Below are positions 16,412-24,656 of a stretch of DNA of 64,000 nucleotides, in pieces. Position numbers and translations under genes: made by a program. Every line of letters begins with the position of its first letter. The stretch's first letter is position 1. This DNA comes from Streptomyces venezuelae (GTDB lineage Bacteria; Actinomycetota; Actinomycetes; Streptomycetales; Streptomycetaceae). The DNA lies in the NCBI RefSeq assembly GCF_008642355.1, contig NZ_CP029193.1, positions 6,844,001 to 6,908,000 of the forward strand. Direction: 5' to 3'. A model generated the notes under the pieces. The model was not told where the DNA came from, did not search any database, and was given only the letters and a program-made list of their open reading frames with translations.

Positions 16412-17680
16412 GTGATCACGGAGAAGGAGCCCGGCACCGGCCTGGCCGCCCGAGTACCGGGATCCAAGAGTCTGACCAACCGGCTGCTGCTCCTCGCCGC
16501 CGCGGCCGACGGCACGAGCACCGTCCGCGCCCCGCTCGTGAGCGAGGACACGGTCGCCTTCCGCCAGGCACTCGACGTGTGCGGCATCCCGGTGCAGGCA
16601 GGGCCGGGGGACACGTTCTGGAAAGTGACCGGCACGGGACGCGGCCCCACCGGCTCCGCCCGCCCCTGGTGCGCCGACGCCGGAACCGCGGCCCGCTTCC
16701 TGCCCCCGTTCGCCGCCACCGGACACGGCACCTTCCTCTTCGACGGCTCGTCGCAACTGCGTGCCCGCCCGCAGCGCCCCCTCATCGAAGCGCTCCGCGC
16801 CCTGGGCGCCGACCTCGAACCGGGCCCCGGCAACGGACTCCCTCTGCTGCTCCGCGCCCGCGGCGTCGAGGGCGGCGACCTCTCCGTGGACTCCTCCCTG
16901 AGCAGCCAGTACCTCAGCGGCCTCCTGATGGCGGCCCCCCTCATGCGCCGCGGCCTGCGGATCCGCACCGGAGACCTGGTCAGCCGCCCCTACATCGACA
17001 TGACCCTCGCCCTGATGCGGCGCTTCGGGGCCGACGTCGAGGAGAGCGCCGACGGCACCATCCGTGTCGCGCCACGGCCCTACGACGCCACCGACATCGT
17101 GGTCGAACCCGACGCGTCCTCCGCCTCGTACGTCTTCGCCGCGGCGGCCGTCACCGGAGGCACCGTCACCGTGCCCGGCCTCGGCACCGAAAGTCTCCAG
17201 GGCGACCTGCGCTTCGTCGACGTCCTGCGGCGGACCGGCGCCGACGTCCGCGTCGGCCCGACCGCCACCACCGTCACCGGCAACGGTCCGTTGCGGGGCG
17301 GCTTCACCGTCGACATGGGCGAGATCTCCGACACCTTCATGACCCTCGCGGCCATCGCGCCGCTCGCTGACGCCCCCATCACGATCACCGGCGTCGCCCA
17401 CGCCCGGCTGAAGGAGTCCGACCGCGTCGCCGCGATGGCGGAGAACCTCCGCGCCTGCGGCATCGAGACCGCCGAGGGCCCCGACCGGCTCACCATCCAC
17501 CCCGGGACGCCGCGCCCCGCCCGTATCGCCTGTCACCGCGACCACCGGATCGCGATGTCGTTCTCGGTCCTCGGGCTCGCCGTACCGGGCACGGTCTCGC
17601 TGGACGACCCGGACTGCGTGGCGAAGACGTTCCCCGAGTTCCACGACGAGATACGCCGCCTGTTCCAGGACAGTCCCTGA
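16412..17680 (+). CDS. aroA: EPSP synthase (3-phosphoshikimate 1-carboxyvinyltransferase) (422 aa)
   Basis: Sixth step of the shikimate pathway: joins PEP and shikimate-3-phosphate. Family marks are [60 protein letters not shown] and [19 protein letters not shown] 16412 follows GGAGG by 6 nt; an upstream extension to 16289 is not supported. Primary-metabolism aroA is normally elsewhere in the chromosome, so this copy is probably cluster-dedicated, feeding chorismate towards the phenazine core. It is followed after 40 nt by aroC in the same direction. Confidence 0.92.
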   Translation: MITEKEPGTGLAARVPGSKSLTNRLLLLAAAADGTSTVRAPLVSEDTVAFRQALDVCGIPVQAGPGDTFWKVTGTGRGPTGSARPWCADAGTAARFLPPFAATGHGTFLFDGSSQLRARPQRPLIEALRALGADLEPGPGNGLPLLLRARGVEGGDLSVDSSLSSQYLSGLLMAAPLMRRGLRIRTGDLVSRPYIDMTLALMRRFGADVEESADGTIRVAPRPYDATDIVVEPDASSASYVFAAAAVTGGTVTVPGLGTESLQGDLRFVDVLRRTGADVRVGPTATTVTGNGPLRGGFTVDMGEISDTFMTLAAIAPLADAPITITGVAHARLKESDRVAAMAENLRACGIETAEGPDRLTIHPGTPRPARIACHRDHRIAMSFSVLGLAVPGTVSLDDPDCVAKTFPEFHDEIRRLFQDSP

Positions 17681-17720
17681 GTACCGATCCGCACCACGTC
17701 AGCACCACGGAGGAGCACCG

Positions 17721-18905
17721 TTGAGCAGGTTGCGTTGGCTGACCGCGGGGGAGTCGCACGGACCCGCGCTTGTCGCGACGTTGGAGGGTCTTCCCGCCGG
17801 CGTTCCGGTGACGACGGAGATGGTGGCGGATCATCTGGCGCGGCGGCGTCTTGGGTATGGCCGGGGTGCGCGGATGAAGTTCGAGCGTGATGAGGTCACG
17901 TTCTTGGGCGGGGTCCGGCACGGTTTGAGCATGGGTTCGCCGATCGCGGTGATGGTGGGCAATACGGAGTGGCCCAAGTGGGAGCAGGTGATGTCGGCCG
18001 ATCCGGTGGATCCGGAAGTGCTGGCCGATCTCGCCCGTAATGCCCCGCTGACCCGGCCGCGTCCGGGGCACGCGGATCTGGCGGGCATGCAGAAGTACGG
18101 CTTCGACGAGGCGCGGCCGGTGCTTGAGCGGGCGTCGGCGCGGGAGACCGCGGCGCGGGTGGCGCTGGGTGCGGTGGCGCGGTCGTTTTTGAAGGAGACG
18201 GCCGGGATCGAGATTGTCTCGCATGTGACGGAGCTGGCGTCGGCCAAGGCCCCCTACGGCGTGTACCCGACCCCCGCGGATGTCGAGAAGCTGGACGCGG
18301 ATCCGGTGCGGTGCCTGGATGCGGACGCGTCGAAGGCGATGGTCGCGGAGATCGATCAGGCTCACAAGGACGGCGACACCCTGGGCGGTGTCGTGGAGGT
18401 CCTCGCGTACGGGGTGCCGGTCGGGCTCGGCTCGCACGTGCACTGGGACCGTCGCCTGGACGCACGTCTGGCGGCGGCGCTCATGGGCATTCAGGCGATC
18501 AAGGGCGTGGAGGTTGGTGACGGCTTCGATCTGGCCCGCGTGCCGGGTTCGAAGGCGCATGACGAGATCGTCACGACCGAGGACGGCATCCGGCGTACCT
18601 CGGGCCGCTCCGGTGGTACGGAGGGTGGTCTGTCCACGGGTGAGCTGTTGCGGGTGCGGGCGGCGATGAAGCCGATCGCGACGGTGCCGCGGGCGTTGGC
18701 GACGATCGATGTGGCGACGGGTGAGGCGGCCAAGGCGCATCACCAGCGCTCGGATGTGTGTGCTGTGCCGGCGGCGGGGATCGTCGCGGAGGCGATGGTG
18801 GCGTTGGTGCTCGCGGATGCGGTCGCGGAGAAGTTCGGCGGGGACAGTGTTCCCGAGACGCGCCGCAACGTGCGGTCCTACCTCGACCACCTGCAGATCC
18901 GCTGA
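17721..18905 (+). CDS. aroC: Chorismate synthase (394 aa)
   Basis: Converts EPSP to chorismate with reduced FMN. The conserved segments [81 protein letters not shown] and the Arg-rich [16 protein letters not shown] are all intact. TTG 17721 follows ggaggag. The codon use is unlike its neighbours: many GGT, GAT, CGT, CTT and TTG codons in the first ~500 bases and again after ~18490, while the middle is ordinary. This suggests a separate origin or conversion with a housekeeping aroC. Together with aroA it forms a chorismate-supply pair for the cluster. Confidence 0.94.
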   Translation: MSRLRWLTAGESHGPALVATLEGLPAGVPVTTEMVADHLARRRLGYGRGARMKFERDEVTFLGGVRHGLSMGSPIAVMVGNTEWPKWEQVMSADPVDPEVLADLARNAPLTRPRPGHADLAGMQKYGFDEARPVLERASARETAARVALGAVARSFLKETAGIEIVSHVTELASAKAPYGVYPTPADVEKLDADPVRCLDADASKAMVAEIDQAHKDGDTLGGVVEVLAYGVPVGLGSHVHWDRRLDARLAAALMGIQAIKGVEVGDGFDLARVPGSKAHDEIVTTEDGIRRTSGRSGGTEGGLSTGELLRVRAAMKPIATVPRALATIDVATGEAAKAHHQRSDVCAVPAAGIVAEAMVALVLADAVAEKFGGDSVPETRRNVRSYLDHLQIR

Positions 18906-18951
18906 ACCGGGTGGCCAACAGCCCTACTTGAGCCTGCCTTCGACGTACGAA

Positions 18952-18982
18952 TGGAGGCGACCTCCGCAAGAGGCCGCCTCCA
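18952..18982. terminator. Bidirectional hairpin between convergent aroC and the cysteine-rich gene
   Basis: TGGAGGCG-a-CCTC and GAGG-c-CGCCTCCA pair across a 5-nt loop (18952-18982) with one mismatch. It lies in the 176-nt gap between two convergent genes, so it can serve both. Confidence 0.65.
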
Positions 18983-19081
18983 CCAGGGGGCTCCGTCGCG
19001 CTCCACCCTGCTCTCTCCCGCTGAGCAGGCCGTGCGTCCCTGCGAAGCCGTTCCTACGTCAATACCCGCGCCGGACGGCGG

Positions 19082-19720
19082 TCACGCGGCCTCCTTGCGC
19101 TGCCGGTCCATGAGGTGCCGCAGGACGAGCCACTCGCGTACTTCCCACGCGTGCCCCGCGGAACACCGGATGCTGCCGTTCCCGGCCGCCGCACCGGGAC
19201 CGTGGGGTGAGGCGTCGATCGTGCCCGTGCACCTGTCCACCACGCACTGCCGGGTGAGTGGGGTGCGGTCGCCCGATTCGGGGTCGATGACGCGGAGCAG
19301 CTCGGTCCGCAGGTCCCGGATCTCGGCCGCGAAATCCTCGGCCGGTGGCTGGGTCGTGAGCCACTCCAGATGGTGCAGCAGAAAACACGTCAGGTGCGGT
19401 ACGGAACGGCCCGGGACCGTGACCCCGAGTTCATCCGCCACGTAACTCGCCCACGATTCCAGAATGGCGACGATATTGCCCCGTGCGTCGAGCGCGGAAA
19501 CGTTCAAGTGGTCCCGCCTGCGGCTACCGGACACCTTGGTGGGATTACGCCGCCGGGACGTGGCCATGATGTGGTGCAGGCCTTCTTGATGGAGGCCGGG
19601 AAGCGCGCGCAGATCGCGCTCCAGCTTTCCGACGCAGGCGTCGCAGAGCAACGAGTGCCGCACGTCGGTCGTGTCACGTATCTCCGCTCTGTGGTTTTCC
19701 GGGCATGAATGGGTCTCCAT
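19082..19720 (-). CDS. Small cysteine-rich (zinc-ribbon-like) protein of unknown function (212 aa)
   Basis: No enzyme family is recognised. The N-terminus has Cys6 and a CxxC pair in LLCDACVGKLERDLRALPGLH (Cys26, Cys29). The C-terminal ~60 residues have QCVVDRCTGTI and IRCSAGHAWEVREWLVLRHL, a Cys/His arrangement suggesting a second zinc site followed by a helix-turn-helix-like end. From memory it resembles proteins named OvmZ in the oviedomycin cluster and similar proteins in other Streptomyces clusters and phages; I could not check this. ATG 19720 has a good AAGGAG 10 nt upstream. It is the last gene of the phenazine - strand operon, 51 nt after the sheath-like gene, which suggests the two function together. 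Confidence 0.75.
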   Translation of the reverse strand: METHSCPENHRAEIRDTTDVRHSLLCDACVGKLERDLRALPGLHQEGLHHIMATSRRRNPTKVSGSRRRDHLNVSALDARGNIVAILESWASYVADELGVTVPGRSVPHLTCFLLHHLEWLTTQPPAEDFAAEIRDLRTELLRVIDPESGDRTPLTRQCVVDRCTGTIDASPHGPGAAAGNGSIRCSAGHAWEVREWLVLRHLMDRQRKEAA

Positions 19721-19771
19721 GGGTTTTTGTCTCCTTGTAGTGGCTGGACGGCCCCTACGGGTCCGCCCCGG

Positions 19772-20983
19772 TCAAGTGGTTCTGTTGCGTGTGTCGTGCT
19801 GGATCCGGAACGTGACGAACTCGGCGGGCCGCAGGGCGGCGAGGCCGACGTCGAGGTTCACCCGGCCGTTCGCCACGTCCTCGGGGGTGTTGTTGGTGTC
19901 GTCGCAGACGACCTCGAAGGCCTCGGTCGGGGACGCGCCGGGCAGCGCGCCCTGCCGCCAGAGGCCCTTGAGGAAAGTCGTCGTCGACTGGCTCACGAGT
20001 GCGCGCAGTTGAGCCGAGTTGGTGTCGAACGCGGCCCAACGGGTGCCCTGTTCGAGGGAGGCGCGGGTGTAGTTCACCAGACGGCGCACGCCGAGTTCCG
20101 CCCAGTCGGCGTCGGTGGACAGCGTCCGCGCGCTGAGCACCCGCACGCCCTTCCCCTGGACGAACCGCAGGCAGTTGACCCCGTGTCCGGTGACCGACTC
20201 CCGCTCGTGCTCGGACAGGTCGCGCTCCTGCTTGACCACGCCCACCAGCGCGCCCACCGGAGTCGCGTGGACGCCCTGCTCCGTGTCGCCGCGGCAGCAC
20301 ATACCCGACACATGACCCGAAGGCGGCACCAGACGTTCGTGCCCGCCGACCTCGGTCACCGTGATCCACGGATAGTGCACGGCGACGAACCGGGCGTCGG
20401 GTTCCGCGAGCCCGAACGGCCGGTGGCGCACGTCGACGGGGTCGAGGCCCTGCCGGGTGTGCAGCAGCGCGACCCGGTGCCCCACGCGGCGGCAGTGCCC
20501 GGCGATCTCCCGGGCGACGCGGTCCGCGTCGTCCGCCACCCGCCACAGGTCCGGAGCGACCACGAGGCTGACCTCCGGCAGCCGCTCCAGCCTGGCCAGG
20601 GCGGACCGGTAGGCCGAGATCCGGTCCTGCTCCCTCTCTTCGCCGCCTGTCGCGGCTTCCCCCGTCCCCAGGACCCATGCTCCGCCGCCTCCGTTGCGGA
20701 AGTGGCCGAGCACGGCGTCGTGGATGTGGGACGGCGGTTCCCCCTCGTTCCTGCGGGGCGAGAACGCCTCGATGAACTCCAGCGGATGCCGTACGAAGGC
20801 GGGCTTGGCCGGCAGGCCGGGGGCGTCCCCGATGAAGGCGGCCACCGAGGTGTGCACGCCGTGGATGTAGGGCGCGCCGTGGCCCGCTCCGCCTGCGACG
20901 TCCGCCTCCCGGAGCCGGACTCCGGGCCCGAGGGGGCCGGTGGTGGTTGCTGTGCGCGGTTGATTCGGCTGCTGTTGTGGCAT
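19772..20983 (-). CDS. Orphan phage/contractile tail sheath-like protein (403 aa)
   Basis: Contractile injection systems and myophages use sheath proteins that polymerise around a tube. Here the N-terminal domain has the PGVRLREAD...GVHTSVAAFIGDAPGLP pattern, followed by FRNGGGGAWVLG. The last ~100 residues (FLKGLWRQGALPGASPTEAF, then VCDDTNNTPEDVANGRVNLD, ending RPAEFVTFRI) match the conserved sheath C-terminal domain very well. At 403 residues it is shorter than typical sheaths (~500). No tube, baseplate, ATPase, spike or LysM gene is nearby, so it cannot form a complete injection system. It lies co-directionally between a phenazine-type methyltransferase and a cysteine-rich gene. The function in this cluster is unknown; a scaffold role is conceivable. 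ATG 20983 follows GAGGAG. Confidence 0.85.
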   Translation of the reverse strand: MPQQQPNQPRTATTTGPLGPGVRLREADVAGGAGHGAPYIHGVHTSVAAFIGDAPGLPAKPAFVRHPLEFIEAFSPRRNEGEPPSHIHDAVLGHFRNGGGGAWVLGTGEAATGGEEREQDRISAYRSALARLERLPEVSLVVAPDLWRVADDADRVAREIAGHCRRVGHRVALLHTRQGLDPVDVRHRPFGLAEPDARFVAVHYPWITVTEVGGHERLVPPSGHVSGMCCRGDTEQGVHATPVGALVGVVKQERDLSEHERESVTGHGVNCLRFVQGKGVRVLSARTLSTDADWAELGVRRLVNYTRASLEQGTRWAAFDTNSAQLRALVSQSTTTFLKGLWRQGALPGASPTEAFEVVCDDTNNTPEDVANGRVNLDVGLAALRPAEFVTFRIQHDTRNRTT

Positions 20984-21098
20984 GCAGACTCCTCGGTCAC
21001 GACGTGAGGGAGATCCGCGACCGGGTGGCGCGGACCGGAGCGGGCGGTCTTGAGCCCACTGGAGCTTCGGCCCGCTGGAGCTTCGGCCCGCCGGAACT

Positions 21099-22124
21099 TC
21101 AGCCTGCCGGAGTGAGCACCAAGGCGGAGGTTTCCATGGGCAGTTGGACAGACCGTTCGATGGACAGACCGGTGCGGGCCGCCAGCTCGCGGTACTCGCC
21201 GATGGAACGCTGATGACCGCCGTTGACGACCATCAGGTGGAGGTCCCACAGCGGGGCCAGCAGCCCGGCCCTGCCGTCCTGGACGACCATCTCGATGATC
21301 AGGAGGCGGGAGTGCGGGGCCATGGCCTCGCGTATGGAACGCAGGAGGCGTACGCAGTCCTCCTCCTGCCAGTCGCCGAGGACCCGGGACAGGAGATAGG
21401 TGTCGGCCTCGCGCGGGACCGGGGTGGTGAACATGTCCCCGGCGACGAGATCGGCGCGGTCGGCCCCCACGGTCTGTTCCAGGTGCGCTCGGGCGATGGG
21501 CATGGTGTGTTCGAGGTCGATCAGGGTCCCGCGTGCCTCGGGCGCGGCGCCGAGGACCGTGGCGAGCAGCTGGCCGCTGCCGCCCCCGATGTCGACGATG
21601 TGCCGGTCGGCGCCGAAGTCGATGTGCTGGGGGACCGCGTCGAAGGCGAAGTTCTTGGCCTGGGCCTTCATGGCCCGCTGGAAGCGCTCCGCGGCATCGG
21701 GGTCCTCGCCCAGATAGCCGACGAGGGACCGGCCGTACGCCTTCTCGAAACCCGTCCTGCCGGTACGGAACGTCTCGATCGACTCGCCCCAGGCCCGGTA
21801 GAACTCCTCGCCGTAGAGCAGGGAGACGTCGCGCAGCGAGCCGGGCCTGTCCCGCAGCATGTCGCCTACGTCGGTGTTGCGGTAGCCGTCGTTCTCGTCG
21901 CCGTCCACGACGCCGAGACGCAGCAGCAGACGCAGCAGTCGGCGGACGGCGTCCTCGTCCGCGCCCGCGGCCTTGGCGAGCTCGGCGGGTCCTGTGTGCC
22001 CCGCCTCGATCAGATCGGGCAGGCCCAGCTTGGCCGCCGCGTAGACGGCCTGGGTGTGCCAGGCGGCGGTGATGAGGTCGATGGTGGCGCGGGCTGCCGG
22101 TCGGGGGGTGCTCTCCGGGCTCAT
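21099..22124 (-). CDS. SAM-dependent methyltransferase, phenazine O-/N-methyltransferase type (341 aa)
   Basis: Methylates a phenazine hydroxyl, carboxyl or ring nitrogen using S-adenosylmethionine. It has the plant-type O-methyltransferase layout: an N-terminal dimerisation/winged-helix domain (residues ~10-100), then SAM motif I in HIVDIGGGSGQLLATVL, LIDLEHTMP, and the catalytic-region segments LLSRVLGDWQEEDCVRLL and LLIIEMVVQDGRAG. PhzM-like enzymes share this fold. The usual catalytic His position (R-V-L-H-D-W) reads RVLGDW here, which would fit a non-O-methyl acceptor such as nitrogen. ATG 22124 is preceded by GAGGAAAG. It lies 47 nt downstream of phzB. Confidence 0.85.
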   Translation of the reverse strand: MSPESTPRPAARATIDLITAAWHTQAVYAAAKLGLPDLIEAGHTGPAELAKAAGADEDAVRRLLRLLLRLGVVDGDENDGYRNTDVGDMLRDRPGSLRDVSLLYGEEFYRAWGESIETFRTGRTGFEKAYGRSLVGYLGEDPDAAERFQRAMKAQAKNFAFDAVPQHIDFGADRHIVDIGGGSGQLLATVLGAAPEARGTLIDLEHTMPIARAHLEQTVGADRADLVAGDMFTTPVPREADTYLLSRVLGDWQEEDCVRLLRSIREAMAPHSRLLIIEMVVQDGRAGLLAPLWDLHLMVVNGGHQRSIGEYRELAARTGLSIERSVQLPMETSALVLTPAG

Positions 22125-22171
22125 TGACCTGTCTTTCCTCGTACGGGTATGGGGGGGCGGTGTTGCCGGGT

Positions 22172-22660
22172 TCAGGAGGGGATCCAGTCGCGTTGGATGT
22201 GTGGGGTGTCGATGTTCAGGGCCCGCATGTGTTCGATGGGGTTGGTGTATTCGCGGCTGGCGGCGATGCGTCCGTTCTCCAGGGTGAAGCCGTGGATGAA
22301 GTGGTTGCGGTAGTGGCCCTCGGGATAGCCGGGGAAGCGGATGGTGCCCTCGCCCTCGCACTCCACCCAGATGACGGCCGGGTCCTGGGTCTCGTAGATC
22401 TGCACGTCGGACCACTGCCAGTCGGGCAGCACCTGCAGGGAGAGTTCGTTGTGCTTTTGCAGCCTGGCGTGGCCCTGGACGGTGATGGGGCGGCCGATGT
22501 CGGTGTTGAACAGGGCGGCGGTGCCGTCCTCGGTGTAGAGGGTGTAGCGGCGCAGCCGGGCCTCGCGCCCGGTCTCCATGTACTGCTCCACGGCCCGCCG
22601 GTTGCGGGCGCGCAGCTCGAGGTGGTTGGTGAACACCGGGGCGGCGGCGGGGGCGGTCAT
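22172..22660 (-). CDS. phzB: Phenazine biosynthesis protein PhzA/PhzB (162 aa)
   Basis: Small ketosteroid isomerase/SnoaL-like (NTF2 fold) protein that accelerates condensation of two molecules of the PhzF product to form the phenazine tricycle. The phz pattern is clear: HLELRARNRRAVEQYM near the start, RLRRYTLYTEDGTAALFNTD, FPDW-like VLPDWQWSDVQIYETQDP and VECEGEGTIRFPGYPEGHY with NHFIHGFTLENG. Streptomyces phenazine clusters carry a single phzB rather than the phzA-phzB pair of pseudomonads. ATG 22660 is used. It follows phzG by 32 nt on the same strand. Confidence 0.95.
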   Translation of the reverse strand: MTAPAAAPVFTNHLELRARNRRAVEQYMETGREARLRRYTLYTEDGTAALFNTDIGRPITVQGHARLQKHNELSLQVLPDWQWSDVQIYETQDPAVIWVECEGEGTIRFPGYPEGHYRNHFIHGFTLENGRIAASREYTNPIEHMRALNIDTPHIQRDWIPS

Positions 22661-22692
22661 CGCATCTCCGAAGTACGGGTGGGGGCAGGGGG

Positions 22693-23343
22693 TCAGGGCT
22701 GCAGGCGGGTGGTGTCCCAGCCGCTGTCGGTGCGGTCGTAGCGCAGCCGTTCGTGCAGCCGGTCGGTGCCGTTCGCCCAGAACTCCACGGCGTCCGGCTC
22801 CAGGACAAAGGCCACGAACGTGTCGGGGCAGGGCAGCGCCCGCGGCGGCTCGCCCAGCTGCAGCGCCCTGGCCCGGATCTCTTCAAGGTGGTCCAGGTCG
22901 CGCAGCGGCTCGCTCTGCAGCGACACGCTCGACATGGGGTGGGTGAACACCGCGCGCGCCGCCCACAGTTCCTCCGCGGCGGCGCGCGGCAACTGGCGCA
23001 CCGGCCCGGCCACGGTGATCTGCTGGCTGGTCTCGCGCCAGTACAGCACCCCCGACGCCCAGGGATTGGCGGCCAGTTCGCGGCCCTTCTGGCTGCCGGC
23101 GTGGGTGATGAACACGATCCCGCGGTCGGTGACCTGGTTGACGGCCAGGATGCGCGAGGAGGTGCGCCCCCGCGCATCGGCGGTGGCCAGGGCCAGGGCG
23201 CGCGGTTCGCGTACGCCCTGCTCGGTGGCCGTCTTCAGCCAGGCGGACAGCAGGCCCAGCGGCTCCGCGGGCGGCGTACGGAACTCGGGGAAGGCCACCT
23301 CGAGGGAGCCCGTCAGCGTCTCGGAACGCCGTACATCAGACAT
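22693..23343 (-). CDS. phzG: PhzG, FMN-dependent phenazine-forming oxidase (216 aa)
   Basis: A pyridoxamine-5'-phosphate-oxidase-fold flavoprotein that oxidises the unstable hexahydro/tetrahydro-phenazine intermediates towards phenazine carboxylic acid. Visible marks are PRALALATADARGRTSSRILAV, FITHAGSQKGRELAANPWAS, the WRETSQQITVAG strand and the C-terminal EFWANGTDRLHERLRYDR, which is the PNPOx signature region. Its ATG at 23343 overlaps the end of phzF by 8 nt, implying coupling. A housekeeping PdxH is less likely given the neighbours. Confidence 0.92.
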   Translation of the reverse strand: MSDVRRSETLTGSLEVAFPEFRTPPAEPLGLLSAWLKTATEQGVREPRALALATADARGRTSSRILAVNQVTDRGIVFITHAGSQKGRELAANPWASGVLYWRETSQQITVAGPVRQLPRAAAEELWAARAVFTHPMSSVSLQSEPLRDLDHLEEIRARALQLGEPPRALPCPDTFVAFVLEPDAVEFWANGTDRLHERLRYDRTDSGWDTTRLQP

Positions 23344-24172
23344 GGATCACTCCTTCGATCGTGACGACGCCGTGGCCCGAGACCTCGACGGAGTCGACGC
23401 GGTCGCCCTCGCCCTGGACCAGCGCGTTCATGGGGGAGGGGCGGCCGATCTCGATGCCCTGGGTGATCTCGATGCGCTGCCCGTACGAGGCGAGGCCGTG
23501 GCGGGCCGCGTGAATGGCGATGGGTCCCGCGACGGAGCCGGTGGCGGCGTCCTCCACGACTCCGTAGGCGGGCGAGAACATGCGGTTGCGCCAGGTCGTC
23601 CCGGAGCCGGCGATGCAGTTCGTCGCCATGTCGGGGAAGCTCGCGAGGGCGCGGTGGTCGGGGTCGACCTTCGACAGGGCCTCGAAGCTCTCGAAGCCGA
23701 CCAGGACGTGCCGCGGGCCGTTGCGGTAGATCTCCACCGGCAGCGTCGACTCGCGGATGCCCAGGGCTTCGAGGAGTTCGTCGGCGCGGTCGAAGGGCTC
23801 CCAGACGGGCACCGGCTGGCGCATGCTCGTCGAGACGACCTTCCCGCCGACGCGCTGCAGCTCGAAGGGGATCTCACCCATGGCGGTCTCGATCCGCAGC
23901 CCGTCCGCGTCGGTGCGCTGCCCCAGCGCGATGGCGGTGCCCAGCAACGGGTGTCCGGCGAAGGGGAGTTCGTTGACCGGCGTGAAGATCCGCACGTGGA
24001 AGTCCCCGCCCTGCTTGGGCTTGAGGACGAACGTGGTCTCCGAGAGGTTCATCTCCCGGGCGATGCGTTGCATCTGCTCGGCGCTCAGGTCGTCGGCGTC
24101 GAAGAACACCGCGACCGGGTTGCCGGTGAGAGGCTCTCGGGCGAACGCGTCGACCACTACGTAGTTGTGCAT
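23336..24172 (-). CDS. phzF: PhzF, trans-2,3-dihydro-3-hydroxyanthranilate isomerase (278 aa)
   Basis: Isomerises DHHA to the aminoketone that dimerises to the phenazine scaffold. It has the diaminopimelate-epimerase-like fold: HNYVVVDAFAREPLTGNPVAVFF at the start, the catalytic Glu in MNLSETTFVLKP, FTPVNELPFAGHPLLGTA and the Asp in VEDAATGSVAGPIA. ATG 24172 (MHNYVVVDAF) matches the family start; the open frame to 24454 is just upstream leader. It heads the - strand operon phzF-phzG-phzB-methyltransferase-sheath-Cys protein. PhzD and PhzE, which make its substrate, are not in the window. Confidence 0.95.
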   Translation of the reverse strand: MHNYVVVDAFAREPLTGNPVAVFFDADDLSAEQMQRIAREMNLSETTFVLKPKQGGDFHVRIFTPVNELPFAGHPLLGTAIALGQRTDADGLRIETAMGEIPFELQRVGGKVVSTSMRQPVPVWEPFDRADELLEALGIRESTLPVEIYRNGPRHVLVGFESFEALSKVDPDHRALASFPDMATNCIAGSGTTWRNRMFSPAYGVVEDAATGSVAGPIAIHAARHGLASYGQRIEITQGIEIGRPSPMNALVQGEGDRVDSVEVSGHGVVTIEGVIHV

Positions 24173-24606
24173 CAGCTCTCCACTGTCGAGGTGCCGGGCC
24201 GGCGCTCGGGGGAGGACGCCGGCCCGGCGGTTCATGGGGTGGTGCGGAACGATGCCTACGATGCGCGATCGATCTTTGATCCAAACTGAATCCCGCTGGA
24301 ATGGCGCGGAGCGCGTTCTGCGCACAGTGCTCCGGTCGGTCTTCCGGCGGGGTGCGCTCGCAGATTCAGCGATGAAGTCACGCTCAGACAAGAATGTATC
24401 GAGAGCCCCCGTTGGCCTGGGGTCGATCCTGCCTGACTGAACAAATCGAAGCAATAGTGTTTTGACGTTTTACTTCTGAACACAAGACGAAATGCGCCCG
24501 CGTGACGGCATGCTTGAACCGACCCTCGGTGCGCATTCAAGAATTACGAGGTCAGACCTCAAGGAAATTAAGCAACAAATATCCGGCGATCCGCTGTGGA
24601 GCGGCA
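24173..24606. other. AT-richer leader/promoter region of the phzF operon
   Basis: This gene-free stretch is visibly poorer in GC than its surroundings (for example 24420-24480 and 24560-24600) and has no convincing coding pattern. It holds a 13-bp palindrome (24548-24560). It most likely contains the promoter(s) for the - strand phenazine operon; I cannot fix a single -35/-10 pair with confidence. Confidence 0.5.
24548..24560. promoter_or_regulatory. Palindromic operator candidate upstream of phzF
   Basis: GAGGTC-a-GACCTC is a perfect palindrome with a single central base. It lies in the AT-rich leader 376 nt upstream of phzF and suits a dimeric repressor. No cluster-specific regulator gene is evident next to it. 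Confidence 0.4.
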
Positions 24607-24642
24607 CGCGACGGGAATTCGGAATGAGTAATTCCCGTCGCG
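24607..24642 (-). terminator. Terminator after the ferredoxin-reductase gene
   Basis: CGCGACGGGAATT (24607-24619) and AATTCCCGTCGCG (24630-24642) form a perfect 13-bp stem with a 10-nt loop. It lies 15 nt beyond the reductase stop on the - strand and insulates the phzF operon from the upstream gene pair. Confidence 0.8.
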
Positions 24643-24656
24643 CGCGTCCGTCGCCG

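Noticed and set aside
17490..18890. A 466-codon antisense frame over aroC rich in His and Arg
   Set aside because: It follows from the unusual codon use of aroC and shows no family motif.
19772..20983. A prophage or complete extracellular contractile injection system
   Set aside because: Only a sheath-like gene is present. No tube, baseplate, tape measure, ATPase, integrase or lysis gene occurs on either side.
24173..24454. N-terminal extension of phzF or a separate small gene in the leader
   Set aside because: The extension has no PhzF similarity, while ATG 24172 begins exactly at the conserved PhzF N-terminus.
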